A DNA stretch of 64,000 nt from assembly GCF_014697075.1 (NCBI RefSeq), contig NZ_JACJRE010000002.1:124001-188000 (forward strand), written 5' to 3'. The notes under the pieces are model-generated. The model saw only the letters and a list, made by a program, of their open reading frames with translations. It was not told the DNA's origin and made no database searches. This document shows positions 35,540-43,372 of this stretch, piece after piece. The DNA is from Tolypothrix sp. FACHB-123 (GTDB taxonomy: Bacteria > Cyanobacteriota > Cyanobacteriia > Cyanobacteriales > Nostocaceae). How positions within the stretch are numbered: the first letter of the stretch is position 1; every line of letters starts with the position of its first letter. The position numbers and the translations under genes are program-made.

Positions 35540-36238
35540 ATGAAACGTAATGGTTCCATTAATTCCACAAATTCCCTGAGAAAAAAACCGAGGGAATTGT
35601 GGTGCAGGATACAAAATATTTTCTGTGGTCTGTGCCTGATCCTTGGCTTTTGGCTGATCTGTACTACTATAACCTTAGTTTCCGTGTCTTCCCAACCAGT
35701 AGATGCTCTGTTTGTGCTTGGAGGAAGTATTCAAAGAGAAATATACGTAGCAAAAGAAGCTAAAAAATACCCTGATATTCCTATATTAATCTCTCATGGG
35801 TCACCAGAACCTTGTGTGTGGTTAATTTTCCATGAAGAAAATACTGAGTTACAAAATACCTGGTTAGAAAACTGTGCAAATTCTACTTGGGAAAATTTCT
35901 ACTATAGTATTCCCATTTTGCGACGTTGGGGAACACATAAGGTAAAACTAATTACTTCACCAACACATTTACCGCGTGCTCAATGGATGGCACAAATTCT
36001 TTTGGGAGCTAATGGTATTTGGGTAGAGCCAGATATTATTCAGGAGCGAGGTATTCCTGGTAATCGGGAGTTTTGGCTAAAAACGGGGTTAGATATGACA
36101 CGTAGTTTATTATGGGCAGGTTTCAGCACAATTATTCAACCGCGATGCACGCAGGTAAAAAGGCTTACAGAATTGGATATGCAAGCTTGGGAACATCGCG
36201 GTTTTAAGTGTGAATACCAGGGGAATGTGAGGAAGTAG
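35540..36238 (+). CDS. YdcF/DUF218 family membrane protein
   Basis: A 232-residue protein with one N-terminal membrane span (about 28-52) and a YdcF/DUF218 domain (VDALFVLGGSIQREIYVAKEA, LISHGSPEP, NSTWENFYYSIPILRRWG, LITSPTHLPRAQWMAQ). The family resembles SanA and YdcF proteins, which bind nucleotides or act on envelope precursors; the reaction is not established. The position of the span predicts a catalytic domain outside the cytoplasm. It is convergent with argB, whose stop lies 31 bases away. Confidence 0.88.
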   Translation: MKRNGSINSTNSLRKKPRELWCRIQNIFCGLCLILGFWLICTTITLVSVSSQPVDALFVLGGSIQREIYVAKEAKKYPDIPILISHGSPEPCVWLIFHEENTELQNTWLENCANSTWENFYYSIPILRRWGTHKVKLITSPTHLPRAQWMAQILLGANGIWVEPDIIQERGIPGNREFWLKTGLDMTRSLLWAGFSTIIQPRCTQVKRLTELDMQAWEHRGFKCEYQGNVRK

Positions 36239-36269
36239 GGAGGGAGACAACTGACAACTAAGCTACTGA

Positions 36270-37172
36270 CTATTTCCCAATAAACTGCGACTGAGACCCA
36301 AGAATCATTGTGCCAATACCAACATCGGTGAAAATTTCTAAAAGTAAGGCGTGGGGAATGCGACCATCAATAATATGTGCGGCTTTGACTCCTTGAGCAA
36401 GTGATCGCACACAACAATTGACTTTGGGAATCATCCCACCGCTAACTACACCGGAGTTAATCAACTCACGGGCTTCAGGAATATCAACTTTTGGTATCAA
36501 GGTTGACGGATCTTTGTAATCTTTTAAAATACCTCTGGTATCAGTTAATAAAATTAATTTTTCGGCACCAAGGGCTGCGGCTATTTCCCCGGCTACAGTA
36601 TCTGCGTTAATGTTGTAGGCTTGTCCTGTTTCGTCGGCGGCGACACTGGAAACGACGGGAATATAGCCGTTACTAGCTAATGTTTCCAAAATTTTGATAT
36701 TAACATTGCTGACTTCCCCAACAAAGCCGATACCTTCTTGACCTTGGGGACGGGCTGTAATTAGATTACCATCTTTACCACAGAGTCCTACTGCTAAACC
36801 GCCAGCTTGGTTAATCAGTTCGACAATTTCTTTATTGACTCGACCGACTAACACCATTTCTACCACATCCATTGTGGGAGCATCGGTGACGCGCAGACCA
36901 TTTTTAAATTGAGCTTCAATTCCCAGTTTATCTAGCCAACTGTTAATTTCTGGGCCGCCTCCGTGAACGAGAATGGGACGTAAGCCGACGCAGGATAAAA
37001 AGACAATATCGCGGATAACTTTATCTTTGAGGGTGCTATCTTTCATGGCTGCGCCGCCATATTTCACCACAACAGTGCGCCCAGTAAATTGTTGAATGTA
37101 AGGCAGCGCTTCACTTAGCACTTGTACACGGGTGGCTTCGGTTTGCCTGATGTACTCAGTATCGTTGACCAT
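36270..37172 (-). CDS. argB: acetylglutamate kinase
   Basis: ArgB phosphorylates N-acetylglutamate, the controlled step of arginine synthesis. In cyanobacteria it is relieved from arginine inhibition by binding the PII protein GlnB. The 300-residue protein shows the amino-acid kinase fold ([39 protein letters not shown]). The N-terminal helix and the C-terminal part needed for hexamer formation are present. ATG 37172 has the ribosome site AGGAG on the minus strand. This gene links the window's nitrogen theme to arginine and cyanophycin supply, though it is not in an operon with nitrate genes. Confidence 0.97.
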   Translation of the reverse strand: MVNDTEYIRQTEATRVQVLSEALPYIQQFTGRTVVVKYGGAAMKDSTLKDKVIRDIVFLSCVGLRPILVHGGGPEINSWLDKLGIEAQFKNGLRVTDAPTMDVVEMVLVGRVNKEIVELINQAGGLAVGLCGKDGNLITARPQGQEGIGFVGEVSNVNIKILETLASNGYIPVVSSVAADETGQAYNINADTVAGEIAAALGAEKLILLTDTRGILKDYKDPSTLIPKVDIPEARELINSGVVSGGMIPKVNCCVRSLAQGVKAAHIIDGRIPHALLLEIFTDVGIGTMILGSQSQFIGK

Positions 37173-37458
37173 GATGAGGAGCTTTTAAGACTTAACACCT
37201 ATCAAGTCAGTGTAGAAGACTTTGTAACGGGTAACAATCTCTAATGGGAAAATGGGAATTAGGCATGGGGCATTGTTATTTATCTGTATTGTCCTAAATC
37301 TTGATTTTTGAGTTAGGGATTGCAAATGGAATTAGGCGATGTCTGACGGCAAGCCGCAGGCTTTACACGTCTACGCGGTAATCTGTTATTGAGTTACTGC
37401 GATTAGTGCGATCGGCAGAGTATGTGTTAATTCTGAATTTTAATGTATTAATTAATAT
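37173..37458. other. divergent region argB / binding protein
   Basis: It contains an STRR-like GGCATGGGGCATTG fragment (37262-37275) and a dispersed-repeat fragment (GGCAAGCCGCAGGC and CACGTCTACGCGG, 37350-37379). Otherwise nothing is recognised. Confidence 0.45.
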
Positions 37459-38859
37459 ATGAATTCTCAAAAAGAAACCAAGCTACTGATTTTATCTCTG
37501 CTTTTGACTACTGCGGTGCTAGGTTTTAGCTTTTGGTTGTGGAGTAAAGTTTCTGGTGATAATTTAAATTCTGTACTATCAGGTGAAAACCCGCCATCGC
37601 CTTCTAGTGCTACATCAGCCAGGGTCAGTATAGGCGAGAAAATTTTAGTAACTGCTGATACTAGCCCTGATAAAGAAGCAGGAGTACAGGCTTTTGCTCA
37701 AGGTGATTTTGTCACCGCTACTACTAAATTAAAAGCATCTTTATTGAAAAAACGTAACGATCCAGAATCTTTAATTTATTTCAATAACTTGCAAGGGCAA
37801 AATAGCAAATCCCTGAAAATTGCTGTTAGCGTTCCTATTGGCGGTAACTTAGATGTCGCTAAAGAGATTTTGCGGGGTGTGGCGCAAGCCCAAGATGAGA
37901 TGAATCGTGGTGGTGGCATCGATGGTAAACTGTTACAGATTGCGATCGCTAATGATGATAACGATCCCACCCAAGCGCAACAGGTGGCTACACAATTTGT
38001 CAAAGATAGCAGTATTTTAGCTGTAGTTGGACATAATTCTAGTAATACTTCTATCGCCGCAGCGCCAATTTATCAGCAGGGAGGGTTAGTGACGATATCT
38101 CCTAGCAGTACGGCGCAAAATCTCTCTGGGATTGGTAGTTATATATTTCGTACTGTTCCTAGTAATGGCTCATTTGCTCAACGCCTTGCTAGTTACACTA
38201 TTAAAACGGCGCGGAAAACTAATATTGTTATTTGTACTGATTCCAAATCCATTGATACCCAATCTTTTAGGGATGAGTTCATCAAGGAGATAGTAGCTGG
38301 CGGTGGAAAGGTTAATTCTACAACTTGCGATCTTGCTAGTGCAAATTTTGAGCCAAATACATTGATTTCCCAGTTTATTAGCAGTGGTGCAAATGGTTTA
38401 GTTTTAGCGCCCAATGTAGATAAAATTAACAAAGCTTTAGATTTAGCAGCTGCAAATAATGGCAAATTAACCTTATTTGCTAGTCCTACACTTTACACAT
38501 TTCAAACGTTACAGGTAGGAAAAGCAGATGTTAACGGTATGGTGTTACCTGTACCTTGGCATCCTACAGCAATTCAAAGCAATCCTTTTCCACAGAATGC
38601 GGTAAAACTTTGGGGTGGAACTGTGAATTGGCGAACAGCTACAGCTTATGACGCGACTATAGCGATCGCTAAAGGTTTACAACAAGCTAGTACCCGTGAT
38701 GGCTTACAACAAGTGCTGCATAGTTCTAGTTTTACTGCCAATGGTGCTACAGGTAAAATTCAATTTCTGCCTTCAGGCGATCGCAGTGGCACAGCTATAT
38801 TAGTTAAGGTGCAACCTAGTAGTAAATCTGCTACTGGATACGACTTTGTGCCATTTTAG
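37459..38859 (+). CDS. LivJ-like ABC transporter substrate-binding protein
   Basis: A 466-residue protein with an N-terminal membrane span (about 8-30), a spacer (about 30-115) and a type I periplasmic-binding domain of the branched-chain amino acid family (KIAVSVPIGGNLDVAKEILRGVAQAQDEMN, IANDDNDPTQAQQVA, AVVGHNSSNTSIAAAPIYQ, LVTISPSSTA). No permease or ATPase lies beside it, so it may be an orphan receptor or share a transporter elsewhere. The ligand is unknown; amino acids are the family guess. It is convergent with aroK, 18 bases away. Confidence 0.9.
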   Translation: MNSQKETKLLILSLLLTTAVLGFSFWLWSKVSGDNLNSVLSGENPPSPSSATSARVSIGEKILVTADTSPDKEAGVQAFAQGDFVTATTKLKASLLKKRNDPESLIYFNNLQGQNSKSLKIAVSVPIGGNLDVAKEILRGVAQAQDEMNRGGGIDGKLLQIAIANDDNDPTQAQQVATQFVKDSSILAVVGHNSSNTSIAAAPIYQQGGLVTISPSSTAQNLSGIGSYIFRTVPSNGSFAQRLASYTIKTARKTNIVICTDSKSIDTQSFRDEFIKEIVAGGGKVNSTTCDLASANFEPNTLISQFISSGANGLVLAPNVDKINKALDLAAANNGKLTLFASPTLYTFQTLQVGKADVNGMVLPVPWHPTAIQSNPFPQNAVKLWGGTVNWRTATAYDATIAIAKGLQQASTRDGLQQVLHSSSFTANGATGKIQFLPSGDRSGTAILVKVQPSSKSATGYDFVPF

Positions 38860-38877
38860 TGCCGATCGTTATCAGTT

Positions 38878-39423
38878 TTAATGGGAGACAGTCTTTTTCA
38901 AAACGCTAGGTATAGCTGCTATTACTCTTGTCGCAATGTCTTCTGGTGTTTCTTCGGCGCTGATGGTGATTTGCAAATCTGCTTGGGAATATAGCGGTTG
39001 TCTTTGTTCGAGAAGCGATCGCAATTTGCCTAAAGGATCGACATCTTTTAATAATGGTCTTGTGGTATCCTCTTGCAATCGACTATAGAGTAGTTCTACT
39101 GGCGCATCTAGCCAGACAATTAAACCATGATGCAGGTAACTCCAGTTTTCTTGGCGCATGACAATACCGCCACCTGTAGCTATAGTCAATTTTGTAAAAG
39201 CACAAACCTGTGCTAGCACATCACTTTCCAATTCCCGAAACGCTGCTTCTCCTGATTCAGCAAACAGCTGATTGATAGATTTTCCTGCTGCTTGGACAAT
39301 AACATCATCAGTATCGACAAATCCATAACCTAGATGCTTGGCTAGTAAGTGCCCTACTGTAGTCTTACCACTACCCATCATCCCAATTAAATATAGGTTT
39401 ACCCCTTGCAATAAGCTACTCAC
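38878..39423 (-). CDS. aroK: shikimate kinase
   Basis: AroK phosphorylates shikimate at the 3-hydroxyl with ATP in aromatic amino acid synthesis. The 181-residue protein has the P-loop GMMGSGKTT near residue 14, the shikimate-binding DTDD and RELE (AAFRELE), and the GGG block (IATGGGIV). The length is normal. ATG 39423 is used. Its 3-prime end faces the binding-protein gene. No other aro gene is adjacent. Confidence 0.96.
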   Translation of the reverse strand: MSSLLQGVNLYLIGMMGSGKTTVGHLLAKHLGYGFVDTDDVIVQAAGKSINQLFAESGEAAFRELESDVLAQVCAFTKLTIATGGGIVMRQENWSYLHHGLIVWLDAPVELLYSRLQEDTTRPLLKDVDPLGKLRSLLEQRQPLYSQADLQITISAEETPEDIATRVIAAIPSVLKKTVSH

Positions 39424-39555
39424 TAACTACCATTCTCTCCCTGACTTTAATATTTCTCAGTCATTATACCAACTGAAAAAACAATAAGACATGTGGATTT
39501 TTCGGATTGGGGTTTCCTTAATTATCTTTACGGTAGTTAATAATTAAATTTCAAC

Positions 39556-41130
39556 CTAACGATTCTCATCTTTAAGATACTGTTTTAAGTGTGCTGCAAA
39601 CATAGGATTACTGAGCAATAAATGGCTATTTTTATCTTGATGCAGTTGTGCATTTTCTTCGGTTAATCTTTCCAGGATATACTCTCGCAACACTGGACTC
39701 AGCGAAAAACCAGATGCTTGTCTGTCAAGAAGAGAACGTCTTTGTAAGAATTCCATAGCCTCCAAGATTAATCTTTGAGACATTAGGGGCGATAATCCTG
39801 GTAAGAGGAGATTTTTCTCCAACTCTTTGATTGACTGACAATTAGGTTGGAGCGATAGCCAGTACAATAACTGTTTTTCGACATGAGATAGCCGCTGAAA
39901 CTGCTGCTCAATAGTTGTCCTAATATCTCCAAAAATTCTAGTTTCTAGGGCAATAAACTCAGCTATATTTCCAGCAAATAATTCTTGAATTGTTGTAGCA
40001 ATTAATTTGAGAAATAACGGATTACCTGCATATTGCTCAATTAGTATTTGGTAATCTGATTGTGAAGATTTATGGAGTAAACCTTTATTTTTAAGCAGAA
40101 AAATGCTTTCTTGCTGATTTAAACCATTTAATTTTAAGCAACGGACTGGTAATTGTATTCCTTCTAAAGCAGCTAGTTCCTGAGTTTTTTCACGACTCGT
40201 TAAGACTACACAACTTTGATGTTCTAAATCTCCGATGTAGCTGATTAACTCACCGTAACCCTCATATCCTTGACGATAGGAGATTTGGTTGCTCATTGGT
40301 GTGTTGATTGTCTGATGGCGATCGCTATCGGCTAAAATCGAATCCAGCCGATCTAAGACAAGCAAACAGCGACGAGAACGCAAACAATCAATCAGTTGCG
40401 CAATTTTGTTGTCTATTATTCCAGGAAGAGTTGTAGGGGAAGTTGGTGGTGATAGCTGTTGAATCAGTTGATCTAAGAATACCTCTAGCGGTGGTGCAAA
40501 CCTAAGCGATCGCCAAATAACATGTTCAAACTGCGGTTGAATTTCTGCTGTTAGCTTAACTGAAAAAGCAGTTTTGCCAATACCCGCCATGCCCAAGATT
40601 ACCACTAACCGGCAGCGTTCTTGTAGAATCCATTCTTGAACTTGAGCTAGTTCTTGTCTCCGTCCGTGAAATATATTGGTATGAATTAATTCATTTCCAT
40701 TGTTGAGTATTGATTTATGAGAAAGTAAATCTAACTCCATGTCTTTGTTGACAATAATAGGATTAATTACTGGTTGTAAATGAAACCAACCCTTTTTATA
40801 ACCAGCCTTTTCTAGCAACTGAGTGACTCGGCTCCAAGTTTTTACTTTTACTGAGTCTCCTACTTGATTACTCAGCATTTCCTCTATATATTTATATAGT
40901 CCATTTGATAGATATACTCTCACAGTACTGCTACTGCCACTTTGATATACTACCTTGGCAATTTCCGCTGGGCTACAACCACAAAGTAAACCCCTCAGAA
41001 ATTTTTTTTCCACTGGTGTGAGAGCTTTGCCCTTGGCTGATGCCAAATCCACGTATAATTTTTCTAATTCCCAACTATTTTTAGCTTCTATAAAGTCTTC
41101 TTCTAGGCGATAAGAATCATCTGCTGCCAT
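39556..41130 (-). CDS. NB-ARC STAND NTPase with vMAP-like N-terminus
   Basis: A 524-residue signal-transduction ATPase from ATG 41130 (a GTG at 41157 would add nine). The N-terminal 110 residues match the helical, winged-helix-like domain seen in many cyanobacterial NB-ARC proteins (TPVEKKFLRGLLCGCSPAEI, VRVYLSNGLYKYIEEML). The NB-ARC core has P-loop GMAGIGKT at 180-187, Walker B CLLVLDRLDSI, and a helical lid (GNPLFLKLIATTI). Homologs usually continue into WD40 or TPR sensor repeats, but this one stops after the winged-helix part. It may sense a partner directly or depend on another protein. A role in conflict or signalling is inference. Confidence 0.87.
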   Translation of the reverse strand: MAADDSYRLEEDFIEAKNSWELEKLYVDLASAKGKALTPVEKKFLRGLLCGCSPAEIAKVVYQSGSSSTVRVYLSNGLYKYIEEMLSNQVGDSVKVKTWSRVTQLLEKAGYKKGWFHLQPVINPIIVNKDMELDLLSHKSILNNGNELIHTNIFHGRRQELAQVQEWILQERCRLVVILGMAGIGKTAFSVKLTAEIQPQFEHVIWRSLRFAPPLEVFLDQLIQQLSPPTSPTTLPGIIDNKIAQLIDCLRSRRCLLVLDRLDSILADSDRHQTINTPMSNQISYRQGYEGYGELISYIGDLEHQSCVVLTSREKTQELAALEGIQLPVRCLKLNGLNQQESIFLLKNKGLLHKSSQSDYQILIEQYAGNPLFLKLIATTIQELFAGNIAEFIALETRIFGDIRTTIEQQFQRLSHVEKQLLYWLSLQPNCQSIKELEKNLLLPGLSPLMSQRLILEAMEFLQRRSLLDRQASGFSLSPVLREYILERLTEENAQLHQDKNSHLLLSNPMFAAHLKQYLKDENR

Positions 41131-41597
41131 TAGCGTTATTAATGTAATTAAAGTCACTTAGGCAATATATTAACGATTCTTCTATCAAAGAAGAGTAAAT
41201 TAACAATGAAATTCTAACGAATTTAATAACTTGCGTTAGGTGACTAAGGGCTTGCCACTTGGTTATCTTGGGCTTAATTGAAATTTAATAAAAATTGTTT
41301 GAAACTTTAAGTGAACAAATTCGGTCAATCTCAATAGCGAAGACTCTCTTTTCTGGAACGATTTTCGGTTTACACAATACTGTGTTTCTACTAATACAAT
41401 ACAGGCGATGTAAGATTCAGTTCTTGTAAGCTTTTGTTCCCTAATCTGGTAGATATAAGGTGTAAACTATCACTCATTTATTAACTACAATTGTCCAAAA
41501 AAGATTTACCACTTTGACAATTTAGTTAAAGAAACTACTGAAAATTTCACCGGAATCAGTCCAGATAAATAAATGTGGTATGTATGAGGTGCCGACC
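41131..41597. other. divergent intergenic region near the NB-ARC gene
   Basis: About 440 AT-rich bases that carry the promoters of the NB-ARC gene and of the small gene at 41598. No repeats or RNA genes are recognised. Confidence 0.45.
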
Positions 41598-41795
41598 ATG
41601 ACTCGAATTCGTGATGTTGTAAAAAAAGCTTTAGCAAGTGGCTATTTAACCGTAGAGGCAGAAAATCAATTAAGACAGCTATTAACTACCAGGTATGATT
41701 TAGAAGATTTCAACGCTTTTATGAGTTTGCAAGAAGCTGCAATGAATGGTAATGTCAGGCAGGAGTCTCGGGAGCGTTGTGGAATTAAGTATTAG
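41598..41795 (+). CDS. small hypothetical cyanobacterial protein
   Basis: A 65-residue helical, soluble protein from ATG 41598 (an ATG at 41580 adds six residues). The sequence MTRIRDVVKKALASGYLTVEAENQLRQLL resembles short cyanobacterial proteins of unknown function that start with an Arg/Lys-rich helix. It lies divergent from the NB-ARC gene. STRR DNA begins directly at its stop codon. No function can be given. Confidence 0.65.
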   Translation: MTRIRDVVKKALASGYLTVEAENQLRQLLTTRYDLEDFNAFMSLQEAAMNGNVRQESRERCGIKY

Positions 41796-41884
41796 TTAGT
41801 TGTCAGTCGTCAGTTGTCAGTTGTCAATTGTCAGTTGTTATTTATTTTTTTCTAGTCTCTAGTCCCTAGTCCCTAGCCCCTAGC
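41793..41884. repeat. STRR clusters after the 41598 gene
   Basis: GTTGTCA heptamers (about 41799-41839) and CTAGTCC/CTAGCCC heptamers (41854-41884) separate two convergent genes. Confidence 0.85.
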
Positions 41885-41885
41885 T

Positions 41886-42569
41886 TTAGCGACGAGGTTT
41901 TTCATCATCAAAGTCTTCGTTGTCATCAAAAAAGCTCCAATCATCCTCATCATCGTTAGCTTCATTGGTAGCTGGAGGTTGATAGGGGGGTATAATTACT
42001 CGGTAATCAGCATCATAAACTGATTCAGTTTTGCCGACGGCTGTGTTTTTTGGCTCGCGGTAGTTGTAGGAGTAAACAGAACCAGATTGAGAAGAACTTT
42101 TAGGTTCTTGTTGACGCTCATAGGTTTTAGGCTCGGAAAACTCTGAAGTTGGCTGTTTAGGTGCTGAGGTTGCTTGGGGATTTTCATCAAAGTTCCAGTC
42201 ATCATCTTGATTATTTGTGTCCCAATCATCAAATGTATCGTTGGAACGATTTTCTGTTTGATTATCTGGTGGTGGCTCAGGAGTTGGTTGTTGTTGATAA
42301 GTTGTTTTATTACGCGGTCTTGTTGTTGATTTATAGCGAGTTTGGCGTTGTTCTGGAACAAAATAAGTTGATACTTTTATCAAACTCATAATCAATAAAG
42401 ATGTTAAAGCACCTGCGGTAGTAGCAAGTAACATCCACATCGCCAGTGGTAATGGTTGAGTCCGCATACCTAAAAATACTAACGATATGACAGGCGACCA
42501 ATTTTGGGTTAACAAAAGCGTTAGCCCTCCTAATATCACCACCAACAGAATTAAGCGAATTACACTCAT
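41886..42569 (-). CDS. LapA/DUF1049-like membrane protein
   Basis: A 227-residue protein with two N-terminal membrane spans (about 4-22 and 40-64; LILLVVILGGLTLLLTQNW and MWMLLATTAGALTSLLIMSL), as in the LapA/DUF1049 family. A long, acidic, low-complexity cytoplasmic tail rich in Asn, Asp, Pro and Gln ends in DDEDDWSFFDDNEDFDDE. The tail is expected to be disordered. In E. coli LapA helps control lipopolysaccharide synthesis; the cyanobacterial role is unknown. It is separated from ubiX by an STRR-like block. Confidence 0.85.
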   Translation of the reverse strand: MSVIRLILLVVILGGLTLLLTQNWSPVISLVFLGMRTQPLPLAMWMLLATTAGALTSLLIMSLIKVSTYFVPEQRQTRYKSTTRPRNKTTYQQQPTPEPPPDNQTENRSNDTFDDWDTNNQDDDWNFDENPQATSAPKQPTSEFSEPKTYERQQEPKSSSQSGSVYSYNYREPKNTAVGKTESVYDADYRVIIPPYQPPATNEANDDEDDWSFFDDNEDFDDEKPRR

Positions 42570-42673
42570 AGAAATGATTAAAAAATAAAAGATAAAGAAT
42601 GAAGGATAAAGGCTAAAGATGAAGGTTAAAGGATGCTCGTCCTTGGCATACCAGCAAGGTAGGCTTAAATTTT

Positions 42674-42729
42674 ATACTTCATACTTCAGACTTCATACTT
42701 CAGACTTCATGCTTCCTACTTCCTACTTT
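42674..42729. repeat. CTTCATA/CTTCAGA heptamer cluster
   Basis: About seven heptamers of the ACTTCAT/ACTTCAG/ACTTCCT type lie right at the 3-prime end of ubiX, another STRR family than those in the nir region. Confidence 0.85.
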
Positions 42730-43372
42730 AACGGTGACCTTGCCATCGTTGAATGGGAATGCAATCAATATCGAGTTGGTCTAAAGCACGAGCGACTACA
42801 AAATCAACTAAATCCTCAACACTTTGAGGTTTGTGATACCAAGCAGGAATTGCCGGCACAACTCTGACACCAGTTTCAGCTAAAACAGTTAAGTTACGCA
42901 AGTGAATCAAGCTAAAAGGAGTTTCTCGCGGAACAATCACCAATTTGCGACCTTCTTTGATTTGTACATCTGCGGCTCGTTCGAGTAAATCTGAACTTAA
43001 GCCAACTGCTAATTTAGCAACGGTACTCATGCTGCATGGCATCACAATCATGCCCAAAGTACGGAAGGAGCCGCTAGCAATCCCCGCACCAACATCGCTC
43101 CAAGGATGGCAATGTAGTTTACCAGAATTGCTGACTCCTGCTTGTTCGCGCCAAAATTGCTCTTGAGCAGCAGCTTCTGATGGCATTCGGATATCCTGCT
43201 CGGCTTGCCAAACCATATAGGCTGATTTGGAAGCAACTAGTTCAATTTGATAATCTGCTGCTAGCAGGTATTTCAGAGCACGAACGGCGTAAATCAAGCC
43301 AGATGCACCTGATACGCCGAGAATCAAAGGGTATGTGTTATTAGACACTTTAGTACTAGTTGATTTACTCAT
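42728..43372 (-). CDS. ubiX: flavin prenyltransferase UbiX
   Basis: UbiX attaches a dimethylallyl group to FMN to make the prenylated cofactor of UbiD-type decarboxylases, used in plastoquinone or related quinone synthesis. The 214-residue protein shows the family blocks LGVSGASGLIYAVRALKYL, VMPCSMSTVAKLAVGLSSDLLERAADV and RKLVIVPRETPFSLIHLRN. Its ATG overlaps the stop codon of the upstream RNase-family gene by eight bases (ATGAGTAA), which implies translational coupling. The pairing with an RNB gene is conserved-looking but not functionally explained. Confidence 0.95.
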   Translation of the reverse strand: MSKSTSTKVSNNTYPLILGVSGASGLIYAVRALKYLLAADYQIELVASKSAYMVWQAEQDIRMPSEAAAQEQFWREQAGVSNSGKLHCHPWSDVGAGIASGSFRTLGMIVMPCSMSTVAKLAVGLSSDLLERAADVQIKEGRKLVIVPRETPFSLIHLRNLTVLAETGVRVVPAIPAWYHKPQSVEDLVDFVVARALDQLDIDCIPIQRWQGHR

